A stretch of DNA of 64,000 nt from PLGF01 sp052139695 (GCA_052139695.1 JBKQWF010000094.1:1-64000), one strand, 5' to 3'; shown: positions 40,402-50,592, numbered from the stretch's first letter. Notes: a model not told the origin generated them from the letters alone. Translations and numbers: made by a program.

Positions 40402-41940
40402 TTACTTGCCCAACGCGTACAAATGAGCCTCTGTCCGGAGATAGATCTTGTTTTCGGCCAGCGCCGGCGTGGCGAAGATCTTCTCTTTGAAATCATTCGC
40501 CGCCAGAACCTTTAGTCCGTCGGCAATTTGAATGACCGTGACAACGCCATCAACCGAGGCCACGACCAGCTTGTCGTCCGCGACAATCGGTGAAGCGATA
40601 TACTGACCCGCCGCGCCGATTCTTTCCCGAAAGATCTCCCGACCGCTCGAGGCTTCCAAGCAGGTCAATAGGCCGCCATCCCGCAAGAGAAAGAGCTTCC
40701 CCCGGCAATAGAGTGGTGAGGGCACTTCCGGAACGCCGCGCCGGATTTCCCAGGCTATATTGGAAATGCGGGCGTCATTAGTCGCCCCCGGACGGATGGC
40801 GGCCAGAGTGGGATGGCTGACGGCCTCAAAGCCGGCCATCGTCTCCATCCATTCCTTTTCGGTGATGATGCCGTTTTTGTCATGGTCGAACATCTTTAGG
40901 AGCGCGTCCATGTCTTTGACCGGCAATCCATATCCTGGATTGTTTTTGGGCAATTCCGGCCGTTGGATGAAGGCAAAACCTTCCGTCATCTCCTCCCGCT
41001 CAATTTGGTTATCGTGATTTCGGTCGAACTGCTGAATCGTCATTTTCCAAGTTGCCGCCGCGTCGAATTTGTCGTCTCCCCGGCCACCCAGAGCGGCGCC
41101 GCCGGCAAAAAGAAGCCCACCGCCTGCGACCGGAACGCCGACGGGTTCCTCCGGAAAGCCGCCAGCCCACCAGATCTCCTCACCCGTGGCTGGATTGTAG
41201 GAGGTCAACCGTTTGGAGCCTAACACGATCAACTCGTCCACGGCGTCATGGCGGAAGATCATCGGGGTGGACCAACCGGCCTTAAACAACGGCCTCGGCT
41301 CTTCCCACACGGCCTGGCCGGTGTCCCGCTGGACCGCGAGCAACCGCGAAGAACCGTTGTCACCGTCCAAAGCCATGATCACACTGTCCTTGTAGAGAAC
41401 GGGTGATCTCGCCATTCCGTACTTGCTCGGCGGGGCAGCCAGTTTTCGGCGCCAGACCTCGTTGCCGGCATGGTCGTAACAAAGCAGCCCAAAAGTCCCA
41501 AAATAAACGTAAACATGCTTCTCGTCCGCCGCCGGCGTGGGAGACGCAGGATTGTTCAGCGGATGAAGCCCCACTTTCGTTTCCGGTTGAATTGCCTTTC
41601 GCCACAGCGCTTCGCCGGTTTGGCGGCGGAAGGCCAAGGTCATCAATTCGTCCGTTTTATCTCCTCCACTGGCCGTCAGAAAGATGACGTCGTCCCAGAT
41701 CACCGGCGACGAGTGGCCCGCTGGGATTGGCACCTTCCACAGGACATTTATTTCTGGACTGAAAGGGAGTGGAAGACTGCCCCCTTGCGCCATTCCTTGA
41801 CCATTGGGACCGCGAAACTGATTCCAATAGGGCGGCGCTGACTGAGCGAAGGAAGGCGAAACCCATAGCCCTGCGATCAATACGGCCATGCGGCAAGCAC
41901 GTCGATTCAAGTCGATTGGCAGCATGGGGCTCACATTCAA
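40402..41940 (-). CDS. secreted PQQ-propeller protein with inserted EF-hand pair
   Basis: The 512-residue protein has a signal peptide and propeller blades of the PQQ-binding-like type ('WNQFRGPNGQGMAQ', 'PVIWDDVIFLTASGG', 'NEVWRRKLAAPPSKYGMARS'). Between blades, at about residues 300-365, two EF-hand loops appear: 'DRNHDNQIEREEM' and 'DHDKNGIITEKEW', with the usual Ca-binding Asp/Asn/Glu spacing. Such propellers are often scaffolds or dehydrogenase-like; no cofactor-binding Cys pair is visible. Role unknown, probably periplasmic or extracellular. Confidence 0.82.
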   Translation of the reverse strand: MNVSPMLPIDLNRRACRMAVLIAGLWVSPSFAQSAPPYWNQFRGPNGQGMAQGGSLPLPFSPEINVLWKVPIPAGHSSPVIWDDVIFLTASGGDKTDELMTLAFRRQTGEALWRKAIQPETKVGLHPLNNPASPTPAADEKHVYVYFGTFGLLCYDHAGNEVWRRKLAAPPSKYGMARSPVLYKDSVIMALDGDNGSSRLLAVQRDTGQAVWEEPRPLFKAGWSTPMIFRHDAVDELIVLGSKRLTSYNPATGEEIWWAGGFPEEPVGVPVAGGGLLFAGGAALGGRGDDKFDAAATWKMTIQQFDRNHDNQIEREEMTEGFAFIQRPELPKNNPGYGLPVKDMDALLKMFDHDKNGIITEKEWMETMAGFEAVSHPTLAAIRPGATNDARISNIAWEIRRGVPEVPSPLYCRGKLFLLRDGGLLTCLEASSGREIFRERIGAAGQYIASPIVADDKLVVASVDGVVTVIQIADGLKVLAANDFKEKIFATPALAENKIYLRTEAHLYALGK

Positions 41941-42203
41941 AGTCGATTTTCAGATTGCAGTTGCCTGAAATGGGATTCCAGCCTTTTTATATCCGTAATG
42001 CCGCGCGCGACCACCCTGCAACAAGCAGGCAACTTAACCTGGCCGTGGACTAAAGCCACAGCCATCGCATCGTTTACCGCCGCGCCGTCACCGAGGACTC
42101 CTGAATGGCAAAGCGCATTAAATTAGGTTTGACTTTTGTCTCTCAGCGGTGCTAAGTATCTCGCGGCACGACTCGCCGCCAAGAGCAATGGATTGGAAAC
42201 AAT

Positions 42204-43055
42204 ATGAAGCCCAAAGATAGCAGAGGCCTTAGGAGCGGGTTCACCTTAATCGAACTGCTGGTGGTCATCGCCATTATCGCCATCCTCGCCTCCATGTTGC
42301 TGCCATCCCTGGCCAAGTCCAAGTTGCAAGCCGTCCACGTCCTGGACATGAGCAACGAACGGCAGCAGATGGTGGCCTTCACCATGTACGCGGGGGAGAA
42401 CAGGGACTTTCTGCCCGACGGCTCTTTCGGCAATTGGTGTTGGGACATGGACGTCTATCTCGCAAACCAGGTGACGCAGGCTGGAACGACGCCCTGGATT
42501 TGGTATGATCCGGGAACAGAGCCCAAATTCGGCCCGACCGACTGGTTTGGCAGCGTGCCCTATGGCACCGTGCCGGGCAATGACCCGTCCCTGTGGTGTT
42601 GGGACAATGCTCCCTGGCCCGATCCGGGCGCGAAGGAGGGCAACGGTTATCGGGTTTCGGGATACGCCCTGACCTTCTACAACACCCCGTCCTATGCGGG
42701 TGACTACGCAACGAACACCAACAAGAAGCTGGGCGAGACCTCCACACCAGGTGGCGGCCGTTATCCCGAGGGCGTGCCCGTGGGCAACCTCTCCAAGCGA
42801 CCCCTCACGGCCTGCGCCACGCTCAACAATACGGGCGATAGTGACGTCTATTCCGTAATGCAGAAGTACAACTGGAGCGACGTTGACGGAGGTTACAAGT
42901 ATAACAATGCCTACAAAGGCCACATTAGCGCGCACCTCGAGGGCAAGTCCGTTCCCGTCGGGGGTAATATCGGGATGATTGATGGCCACGTCGAGTGGCG
43001 CCCCTTGAACCAGATGATCAACCGCGCCTCCGGCAGTCCGTATTTCTATTATTGA
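42204..43055 (+). CDS. type II pseudopilin-like protein
   Basis: The N-terminus has a short basic leader and then 'GFTLIELLVVIAIIAILASM', the prepilin peptidase site (cleavage after Gly) and hydrophobic helix of type II secretion/type IV pilin-like proteins. The tail contains 'GNIGMIDGHVEW', the H-x9-DG-like end typical of the large Verrucomicrobiota/Planctomycetota family. These genomes carry many such genes; the role is probably in secretion or surface assembly. It stands alone about 100 bases before the Tat protein gene. Confidence 0.88.
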   Translation: MKPKDSRGLRSGFTLIELLVVIAIIAILASMLLPSLAKSKLQAVHVLDMSNERQQMVAFTMYAGENRDFLPDGSFGNWCWDMDVYLANQVTQAGTTPWIWYDPGTEPKFGPTDWFGSVPYGTVPGNDPSLWCWDNAPWPDPGAKEGNGYRVSGYALTFYNTPSYAGDYATNTNKKLGETSTPGGGRYPEGVPVGNLSKRPLTACATLNNTGDSDVYSVMQKYNWSDVDGGYKYNNAYKGHISAHLEGKSVPVGGNIGMIDGHVEWRPLNQMINRASGSPYFYY

Positions 43056-43155
43056 TTTTCAGCGGAAAAATTTCTCTGCCTCCCCGGCCAAAGATCCAGA
43101 CAGAATCCAATCATTTTACTTTCTGAGCGAGCAACAAAACCCCATCATCAACAGT

Positions 43156-44121
43156 ATGAACCAGAACCTGAACCGTCGTGACTTCATCTCCCAATCCGTC
43201 CTCGCCACCGTGGGCGCGACCGTGGTTTCCTCCGCGGCCGCGGCGCAAAGCGATCCCAAGGAGCCGGTCTCTCCCTCACCCGCCACTCCGATGCCGATGG
43301 GCAAAATCGGAAAGCTCTCCATCAGCCGGCTGATCTCCGGCGGCAATCTCATTGGCGGGTGGGCGCACTCCCGCGATTTGGGATACGTCGGGGAGTTGAT
43401 GCGGACCTACAACACGGATGAAAAAGTGATGGATACGCTGGAATTGCTGGAAAAACACGGTGTCAATACCATTATCTGCGACCCGGCCGAGAAGACATTT
43501 CGCATTTTCGGCAAATACTGGAAAGAGCGCGGGGGCAAGATCCAATGGATTGCCGAGGGTCACCCCAGCACCGACGACTGGAAGACCAACATGCAAAAGT
43601 CCATCGATTTCGGCGCTTCGGCGGTTTACGTGCAAGGGGTCATATCGGACCAGTGGCTGCTGGGGAACCAACTCGATTTGCTGGGCCATTGCGTCACCAT
43701 GGTGAAATCCCAAGGGCTGCCCGGCGGGATCGGCGCCCACGAGCTGGAGGTCATTGTCCAGTCGGAGCGGCAAAAGTATGGCGCCGATTTTTATGTGAAG
43801 ACGCTGCACCACGGTGATTATTGGTCCCGGCGGAAATCGGAATCGGAATCACACGTCGTGACTAATCCGGCGGACAATTACTGGGACCGCGACCCGGAAA
43901 AAACCATTGCTTTCATGAAGGAGGTTAAGAAACCCTGGATTGCGTTTAAGACCCTTGCCGCCGGCGCTATCCGCCCTGAATCTGGCTTCTCCTATGCCTT
44001 TAAGAACGGGGCCGACCACATCTGTGTCGGCATGTTTGATTTCCAAGTCGCGCGGAATACGGAGTTGGTCCTGAGCGTGCTCCATAGAACGACGAATCGA
44101 GAACGAGCCTGGCTCTCTTGA
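43156..44121 (+). CDS. Tat-exported TIM-barrel (aldo/keto-reductase-like) protein
   Basis: The leader has the twin-arginine motif N-R-R-D-F (residues 7-11) and a short hydrophobic stretch, so the protein is exported folded. The body ('MPMGKIGKLSISRLISGGNL', 'VMDTLELLEKHGVNTIICDP', 'PWIAFKTLAAGAI', 'GADHICVGMFDFQVARN') resembles aldo/keto-reductase-type barrels. The catalytic Tyr/Lys of active reductases is not obvious. It precedes the glycan-degradation genes and is probably functionally linked to them. Confidence 0.72.
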   Translation: MNQNLNRRDFISQSVLATVGATVVSSAAAAQSDPKEPVSPSPATPMPMGKIGKLSISRLISGGNLIGGWAHSRDLGYVGELMRTYNTDEKVMDTLELLEKHGVNTIICDPAEKTFRIFGKYWKERGGKIQWIAEGHPSTDDWKTNMQKSIDFGASAVYVQGVISDQWLLGNQLDLLGHCVTMVKSQGLPGGIGAHELEVIVQSERQKYGADFYVKTLHHGDYWSRRKSESESHVVTNPADNYWDRDPEKTIAFMKEVKKPWIAFKTLAAGAIRPESGFSYAFKNGADHICVGMFDFQVARNTELVLSVLHRTTNRERAWLS

Positions 44122-44156
44122 AAGTGGATGAAACCATGATTTATGGTGGCTATCCA

Positions 44157-44242
44157 GGCAGGGACGCCTCGCCGAGGCGTCCGGGGGGTGATTACACGCC
44201 AGCCAACCCAGTCTTGGACGCCTCGGCGAGGGCGTCCCTACC
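44157..44242. repeat. dispersed palindromic repeat, family A, paired copies
   Basis: GACGCCTCGCCGAGGCGTC at 44163-44181 is a near-perfect palindrome, and a second, inverted half (GGACGCCTCGGCGAGGGCGT) follows at 44216-44235. The unit matches the repeats at 13326 and 36514. It lies upstream of the GH127 gene and would be translated if an upstream start were used. Confidence 0.8.
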
Positions 44243-44292
44243 ATTGCGCCGCTGGACACGGCGCGTTGTCCACACTTGAACCGTTAGGATTT

Positions 44293-46641
44293 ATGAAATC
44301 GCGTTCTGAAACGAAATTCATCGCCCGAGTGTTCGTTACTCTCGTTGCGGCATTGGGGTCGTTGTCCGCGGCGATCACACCTGTGCCAGACAAGGTTCCG
44401 TGCGCGGTGGCGGATCGCCAGGCCTTCACTCAGCCGGATCAATTACACTTGACTGGCTGGCTCGGCACCCGGATCGACGCCAACGAAGCCAACCGGCTCG
44501 CCAAGCTGGATGTCAACCGCCTGCTGGAAGGCTACCGGAAACGGCCGGGACGCCAAAGTTGGGACGGGGAACACGTGGGCAAGTGGCTGCACGCCGCCAC
44601 CCTGGCTTGGGTCAACACGGGCGATCCGGCGTTACGAGAGAAACTGGACTACACCGCCTCCGAACTCATCAAGTGTCAACTTGAGGACGGCTACCTCGGC
44701 ACCTATCTCGACAAGGACCGCTGGACGGAATGGGACGCGTGGGCGCACAAGTACAATCTCATCGGATTGATTACCTATATGCGCTACACCGGCAACATGG
44801 CCCCGCTGACCACCTGCCGGCGGATGGGCGACCTTTTGTGCAACACCTTCGGTGATGAACCTGGCAAACGCGACATTATCAAGGCCGGGGAACACGTTGG
44901 CCTAGCCCCCACCAGCGTGCTGGAACCTATGGTTTTGCTTTATCGCTTGACCGGAGAGGAACGCTATCTCGACTTCTGCAAGTATATCCTGCGGGCGTGG
45001 GAACAGCCCGATGGCCCAAAAACCATCTCAACATTGCTCACTCTGAAACGGGTCGATAAGGTCGGCGACGCCAAGGCCTACGAGATGCTTTCCTGTCTCA
45101 ATGGCGCCCTTGAATACTACCGCACCGTCGGCGACCCCCGGATTCTCGAGGCTTGCCTGAACGCCTGGCAGGACATTGTCAAAAACCGGCTCTACATCAC
45201 GGGCGCGGCCAGTTACGGTGAAGTTTTCCACGACGACTACGATCTGCCCAACGTCGCCAATGTCGGCGAGACGTGCGTCACCGTTACCTGGGAGCAGTTC
45301 AATGCCCAATTGCTGAGGCTGACGGGCGAGGCGCGGTTTGCCGAACAATTGGAGCATGTGGTCTTGAACCAACTATTCGGCGCCCAGAAGTGCGATGGGT
45401 CGGCTTGGGGTTACTACGTGCAGATGGAAGGCAAAAAGCCCTACAGCGCAAACCTGGACGGCCATTGCTGCCTTTCCAGCGGGCCCCGCGGCATCGCGCT
45501 GATTCCTACTTTCGCCCTCAGCACCGACGCCGATGGGGTGGTGGTCAACCTCTACGAGGCCGGAACCGCGAAGTTGAGCCTCAAGGACCACACGCCGGTG
45601 TCGCTCGTCACGGAAACGCGCTACCCCGCGGATGAACAAATTCGGATCACGGTGGGTCTAGCCGGAGAAAAGAACTTTACGATCAAACTGCGTATGCCGG
45701 CGTGGTGTCACTCGCCTTCGGTCGAAGTCAAGGGCCAGCCCGTGGCCCTGGCTCCCGGCGCGGATGGGTATGTGGCCGTTCAGCGCTCCTGGAAAGAGGG
45801 TGACCAGATCGACCTTCGATTCAAACTCGAACCGCGAGTGATCGTCGGCGATCACAAAAATGGCGGAAAACTCGCGGTGCTCTACGGTCCGCTGGTGCTG
45901 GCGGCGGAGGCCGATCTTCTGGGAGATCAACTCTCGAGCACCCGAGCTGTGGCTTTGCCGAGTGCCGACTTGGCCAAACTGGACGTTACTCCCGAACCGG
46001 CTCCGGACAACATCAGGACCTGGCCCGGGGCCGAGGTGTTCCGTGTCAACGCCATTCCACGCCATTCTTCCAAGCCGGCTCAAGCCGGGGCTCCCCTTTC
46101 GATTCGTTTGATACCCTTTGCCGATGCCGGCAACAGCGGCAGCGAATACCGGGTTTGGCTGCCGATCGGGCAAACTGGAGGTAACCTCCTGCTGGACGAA
46201 AAGGAAAGCCGCTCCCGACAGGGCAACGTTTCCGGCTCCATCACGGACGGCGACCCCGGCACTTTCGTGGTCACGTACGACGGAAAAGCCGCGGATGAGG
46301 ATTGGTTCGCGGTAACGCTGGCTGGGCCGACCGAGCTGAAGCGGGTGGTTTTTGTCCACGGCAAGACCTTTCACGATGGCGGCTGGTTCGATGCCAGCGC
46401 CGGGCCACCGCAAATTCAAGTGCAGGCCACTGCGGGTGGCAAATGGGAAACCGTAGGGGTGCTAAAGGATTATCCTGCAACCACCGCCACGAGTGCGGCG
46501 GGTCTTACAGGCGGGGAACGTTTTAGTTGCCCGTTTCCCGCCGACACCCGAGCCTATGGCGTGCGAGTCGTCGGCAAGCCGGCCTCGGGGGATAATCCGG
46601 AGCAAGCCTTCGCCTCTTGCGCCGATCTGCTCGCCGAGTGA
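44293..46641 (+). CDS. GH127 family beta-L-arabinofuranosidase-like enzyme (DUF1680)
   Basis: The 782-residue protein has an N-terminal signal segment ('FIARVFVTLVAALGSLSA') and the DUF1680/GH127 layout: '(alpha/alpha) barrel' helices with 'CQLEDGYLGTYLDKDRW', 'VANVGETCVTVTWEQFNAQL' and 'NLDGHCCLSSGPRGIALIP', which carry the Glu and the metal-binding/catalytic Cys residues. Family members cleave beta-L-arabinofuranose or related sugars. A C-terminal beta domain of about 250 residues follows. ATG 44293 was chosen because the 50 upstream codons are repeat-derived. The next three genes follow at gaps of 35, 4 and 17 bases, so it probably heads an operon. Confidence 0.87.
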   Translation: MKSRSETKFIARVFVTLVAALGSLSAAITPVPDKVPCAVADRQAFTQPDQLHLTGWLGTRIDANEANRLAKLDVNRLLEGYRKRPGRQSWDGEHVGKWLHAATLAWVNTGDPALREKLDYTASELIKCQLEDGYLGTYLDKDRWTEWDAWAHKYNLIGLITYMRYTGNMAPLTTCRRMGDLLCNTFGDEPGKRDIIKAGEHVGLAPTSVLEPMVLLYRLTGEERYLDFCKYILRAWEQPDGPKTISTLLTLKRVDKVGDAKAYEMLSCLNGALEYYRTVGDPRILEACLNAWQDIVKNRLYITGAASYGEVFHDDYDLPNVANVGETCVTVTWEQFNAQLLRLTGEARFAEQLEHVVLNQLFGAQKCDGSAWGYYVQMEGKKPYSANLDGHCCLSSGPRGIALIPTFALSTDADGVVVNLYEAGTAKLSLKDHTPVSLVTETRYPADEQIRITVGLAGEKNFTIKLRMPAWCHSPSVEVKGQPVALAPGADGYVAVQRSWKEGDQIDLRFKLEPRVIVGDHKNGGKLAVLYGPLVLAAEADLLGDQLSSTRAVALPSADLAKLDVTPEPAPDNIRTWPGAEVFRVNAIPRHSSKPAQAGAPLSIRLIPFADAGNSGSEYRVWLPIGQTGGNLLLDEKESRSRQGNVSGSITDGDPGTFVVTYDGKAADEDWFAVTLAGPTELKRVVFVHGKTFHDGGWFDASAGPPQIQVQATAGGKWETVGVLKDYPATTATSAAGLTGGERFSCPFPADTRAYGVRVVGKPASGDNPEQAFASCADLLAE

Positions 46642-46676
46642 TGTAGTGGGTTGGTTTTAACGGTTCTCGTTTTGCG

Positions 46677-48068
46677 ATGAAACTATCCGCAATTCTCCGG
46701 ATCGCTTGTTGTGTCCTTCTGAGCGTGCAGAGTGGGCGGACCGACGGCACCCGCTCCGCGCTCGAGTACGCTCCGGGACCGATCGATAACCCGCTCAAAG
46801 GGCTTGTTCCATACGCCAGCGTTGGCGGAGACAGTTTTCCCCATAGCATGGAATTTTCCTATTTCCCGCTTTCGGCGCTCGTCACCGGTTATGATCAGTA
46901 TGACTGGGCGCCGTTGGAAAAGCTCCTCAACGATGCCGCCGGACGCGGTCACCAAGCCGTCTTCCGCGTCTATCTTGAATGGCCTGGCCGGGGAGGCTCG
47001 ATTCCCGCGTTCCTCATTCACGACGGATTGAAAGTTAATCAGTTCCAAGACCTGAGCGTCGAGCCAGCGCAAGAAAACCAGACCCCGGATTACACCAACC
47101 CGAAGCTGCGCGCGGTTTTATTGCGATTCATCGCCGCATTGGGCCGGAAGTATGATGGCGATCCCCGCGTTGGATTCATTACCGCCGGCCTGCTCGGCGG
47201 ATGGGGAGAATGGCACGGCATGGCGCCGAGATATGATCTCTTTGCCGATAAAGATTTGCAGGTCGCAGTGATGGACGCCTACGAAGCCGCCTTCGCGACG
47301 ACGCGGATTCTCCTGCGGTATCCAACAGGGGGAGACGGGCATCAGCAGCTTGCCCCCAACGCGAAACGGCCGTTCGGCTACCACGATGATTCGTTCGCAT
47401 GGGGTACGCTCGACACCGGCAAGCCTGGCGATTCCTGGTTTTTCATGGCCGCGGAAAGAGTCGCTGGACCCGATGCTCTCGACAAATGGAAGACCCAACC
47501 CATCGGCGGGGAGATTCGTCCAGAGGCCTGGGGTATGGTCTTTGACGCCAATCCGGCCCGGCAGGAGATCCAGGATTTCCGCCAATGCGTTGAAGCCACC
47601 CATGTGACCTGGCTGATGGATAGCGGGATGTTCGGCAACAAACCGGACGCCCGTCGAGTTGAGCGAGCCGAGGAAGAGGTGAGACGCATGGGCTATGACT
47701 TCTATGTTTCCGCCGTCACGATCGAGCCCGCGAAAGCCGGAAAGCTCCCGGTGCGGGTGGAGATCGACAACCGGGGGATCGCGCCATTCTATTATGATTG
47801 GCCAGTGGAATTCGCGCTCATTGGAGCAGACGGCCGCATCACGAGGAAGATGCCAGGTGCGGGGAAAATCACCGGCCTGCTGCCCAGCGATGCCACGCGA
47901 ATATGTGACGAAACGCTTGATGTGAAGGGGGTTGCTGGCGGCCAGTATAAGCTGGCAATGCGGGTTCCGAACAAGCTGTCGAGCGGCCATCCAATTCGGT
48001 TCGCCAATAAGACCCAGGATGCCGATTTGCCGGGTTGGCTGACGCTAGGCAAAGTACGTCTGAATTGA
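46677..48068 (+). CDS. secreted DUF4832-type beta-sandwich/TIM-barrel protein
   Basis: The 463-residue protein has a signal peptide and the DUF4832/DUF4874 features: 'GPIDNPLKGLVPYAS', 'FRVYLEWPGRGGSIPAFL' in a barrel-like N-terminal part, and a C-terminal 'PVRVEIDNRGIAPFYYDWPV' beta domain. Members occur next to glycoside hydrolases and are presumed glycan-binding or degrading; no activity is proven. It is four bases upstream of the GH38 gene. Confidence 0.75.
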   Translation: MKLSAILRIACCVLLSVQSGRTDGTRSALEYAPGPIDNPLKGLVPYASVGGDSFPHSMEFSYFPLSALVTGYDQYDWAPLEKLLNDAAGRGHQAVFRVYLEWPGRGGSIPAFLIHDGLKVNQFQDLSVEPAQENQTPDYTNPKLRAVLLRFIAALGRKYDGDPRVGFITAGLLGGWGEWHGMAPRYDLFADKDLQVAVMDAYEAAFATTRILLRYPTGGDGHQQLAPNAKRPFGYHDDSFAWGTLDTGKPGDSWFFMAAERVAGPDALDKWKTQPIGGEIRPEAWGMVFDANPARQEIQDFRQCVEATHVTWLMDSGMFGNKPDARRVERAEEEVRRMGYDFYVSAVTIEPAKAGKLPVRVEIDNRGIAPFYYDWPVEFALIGADGRITRKMPGAGKITGLLPSDATRICDETLDVKGVAGGQYKLAMRVPNKLSSGHPIRFANKTQDADLPGWLTLGKVRLN

Positions 48069-48072
48069 CCCT

Positions 48073-50592
48073 GTGAAAGCGCTCACCCTCGCGCTCATCT
48101 TCGCAACCGGAGCTATGTCCGCGCCCCGGGTATTTGCCGATGAGGCCCGACAGCCTTGGCTGGTCATCATTGCGAACGACACGTGTCCGGACGTGACCTG
48201 GGGATTCCCCGAGTCCCAGGTGCGCCAGGCCTTCGCGGACCTCATCGCCGCTCATCTTGACGAAATGACCCGCACCGATGCGTTGCCAGCAGAAGACCGC
48301 GACCATTACAATGCCACTGCCTTCGTTGAGGTGGAAGCTTTCCTGGAGAAGAACCCGCGACGCCAGGGGGAACTGTTTCGCCGCATTCGCGAAGGCCGCC
48401 TCTGTGTCAGTCCGTTCCTCTGCAATTCACTCTGGGGCTTCCAGAGCGTGGAAGGCGCCGTGCGCACTTTTTATCCCGCGCGACGAATGGAGCGTGAGCA
48501 CGGCATGCCGATTGACGTTGCCGAACATATCGAACTGCCTTCCTTGCCTTGGGGCATGGCCACGCTGATGGCGGGTTGCGGCATCCGTTGGACCTCCGTG
48601 CCGTTCATGGATTACGACACCACTTTCAAGGGGCTGAACAACCCGCCACTCTTCCGCCTGGAAGGTCCGGATGGCAGCGAGGTGCGGGTCCGACTGGACG
48701 CCTGGGCCTCGTTGAAAACGTCCTATTACCAAGGCGCTCACTTGCTGAAGGATACCAGGCTCGTGACGTCCGAATGGATTCCACATTACGCGGGGCTGGG
48801 CGCCGCATATCCGCTATGCACGGCGTTTGCCAGCGGCACCCACTCGGACATCAATCCGAACAGCTACAAGCAGGCCCGGGGCTTTGCCGATGGCATCGTC
48901 AACTACAATGCGACCGGGACCAACGCCGTGAAGTTGGTCAATGGAACTCTGGCCCAATTTTGCGCGGCAGTGGACACGGTCGAGGCCGCGTCGCCGTTTT
49001 TGCCCAAGCTCCGCGGTGATTTCGGACAGTCGTGGCAGCTTTGGCCGGTGAGTCTGGCCCGAACCGTGGCGGCCCTGCGCGAGAGCGAGCGCTCCTACTT
49101 GGCCGCCGAGTCGCTTGTCGCGCTGGCCGGCCGGGGCAGACCGGGCATTGTGGCGCAGACCCGGGAGGACCGGGAGAAGGGCGAATGGTTTTGGGCCATG
49201 CTCTCGGATCATGCCTGGAACGGCGCCGATGCCGGCAACCGACGTCACAACGCCGCATTGCGGCGAGGCTGGGCTGAGGGATTCTCCCAAATCAGCCAAC
49301 GTCTAACGACCCAGGCGTGGGATGATATGGGTTTTAAGGCAGACAGCGGACATGTCACGGTGTTCAATCCGTTAAGCTTCGCCCGGGACATCCTGGTGGA
49401 GTGTGTTTTAACGGCTGGGGTGACGGGTGTGCAGGGTTGCCCATCCCAAGTTCGCTCGGAGGGTCATCAAAACACTCTGATTTTCGTCGCCAGGAGAGTC
49501 CCGGCTTTTGGGTTCCGCGAATTCACTTTCGAAACCAAAGCGCCCCGAGCTGCCGCGCCGCCGTTTTCGGCCACCGCAACCACCTTGGAAGGCCCGTTCT
49601 ACCGGTTGCGGGTCGATCCGTCGAACGGAGGCCTCGCCAGTTTGGTTCACAAGGCCAGCGGACAGGAATTGCTCGACAAAGATACCGGACGCTCGCTCTG
49701 TCAAACCGTTTTTAACGATGGCCAGGAGCACCTGCTTTCCGATATCGAAGGTCAAACCCAGATGGGTTCGGTCTATGGCGAAATGCGCGTCACCGGCCAC
49801 GCCGGCGATCTCCGGGTGACAAACGTCATGAGACTTTATGCCACGCTCGACCAAGTCGATTTCGACGTGCGCGTTGCCAAGCCGATCTCCACCATCGAGC
49901 AGCGATTGCTCCATTTCTTCCCGATTGGCGATGGTGTGCGCGATCTCCGCCTCGAAACCACGGCGGCGGTGCTTCGTCCGCGATTGCAGCCCGAGGGCGA
50001 TCTGCTGCCCGGCGCAGACCCCCGTCGTTTTGCGGTGCAAGGCTTTGTCGATTACTCCCTGCCAGACCGCATCGGAGTCACTGTGGCGCCGCTGGATGCC
50101 TTCATGTTGCGGCTGGATCAAGAGGCGCTGGCGTTCGAGGCGTTAGGCAACGATCAGAACTGGAAGGAGGTTACCCAGGACCAGGATGGCGCGACTCAGT
50201 TCCGTTTCCGTTACTCGTTGCGCGCCCATCCGCCGGGCTACGACAACGCCGCCACTTTGGCCTGGAGCCGGATGGTCGCGGCCCCGCTGACTTTGGCCTT
50301 CGGACGTCTCCCGAAGAAATGGCTGGACCGCACGTATCTGGAAGTGGATCCGAGGCGCGCGTTGGTGACCTGCATGAAGCCGGCGGATGATGGCAACCCC
50401 GGTCAAATCGTTGTGCGAGTATGGGAAACCAGCGGGCGAACTGGCGCGCTGGTGCTGACATCGCCCGGCTACCGCAAGGCCCGAGAGACCGACTTGCTTG
50501 AACGCGAGCGCGAACCCCTAGCGTTGAAGCAGGGCAAGGTGTCGTTGGACGCGCGCGGCTACGGATTCTCCGCCGTGAAACTGATCCGATAA
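48073..50592 (+). CDS. GH38-like alpha-mannosidase-type protein (secreted)
   Basis: The 839-residue protein starts at GTG 48073 with a signal peptide. The N-terminal barrel ('WLVIIANDTCPDVTWGFPES', 'SLPWGMATLMAGCGIRWTSV') and middle helices and the C-terminal beta-sandwich ('LVHKASGQELLDKDTG', 'VDYSLPDRIGVTVAPLDAF') match the GH38 organisation. The classical 'HNDAGW' metal site is 'ANDTCPDVTWG' here, so catalytic residues are altered and the substrate is uncertain. It is in the GH127 operon. Confidence 0.7.
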   Translation: MKALTLALIFATGAMSAPRVFADEARQPWLVIIANDTCPDVTWGFPESQVRQAFADLIAAHLDEMTRTDALPAEDRDHYNATAFVEVEAFLEKNPRRQGELFRRIREGRLCVSPFLCNSLWGFQSVEGAVRTFYPARRMEREHGMPIDVAEHIELPSLPWGMATLMAGCGIRWTSVPFMDYDTTFKGLNNPPLFRLEGPDGSEVRVRLDAWASLKTSYYQGAHLLKDTRLVTSEWIPHYAGLGAAYPLCTAFASGTHSDINPNSYKQARGFADGIVNYNATGTNAVKLVNGTLAQFCAAVDTVEAASPFLPKLRGDFGQSWQLWPVSLARTVAALRESERSYLAAESLVALAGRGRPGIVAQTREDREKGEWFWAMLSDHAWNGADAGNRRHNAALRRGWAEGFSQISQRLTTQAWDDMGFKADSGHVTVFNPLSFARDILVECVLTAGVTGVQGCPSQVRSEGHQNTLIFVARRVPAFGFREFTFETKAPRAAAPPFSATATTLEGPFYRLRVDPSNGGLASLVHKASGQELLDKDTGRSLCQTVFNDGQEHLLSDIEGQTQMGSVYGEMRVTGHAGDLRVTNVMRLYATLDQVDFDVRVAKPISTIEQRLLHFFPIGDGVRDLRLETTAAVLRPRLQPEGDLLPGADPRRFAVQGFVDYSLPDRIGVTVAPLDAFMLRLDQEALAFEALGNDQNWKEVTQDQDGATQFRFRYSLRAHPPGYDNAATLAWSRMVAAPLTLAFGRLPKKWLDRTYLEVDPRRALVTCMKPADDGNPGQIVVRVWETSGRTGALVLTSPGYRKARETDLLEREREPLALKQGKVSLDARGYGFSAVKLIR

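Noticed and set aside
44143..44292. Fifty extra N-terminal codons for the GH127 enzyme
   Set aside because: They translate the palindromic repeat at 44157-44242 and precede a good signal peptide at 44293; no convincing ribosome binding site supports the upstream start.
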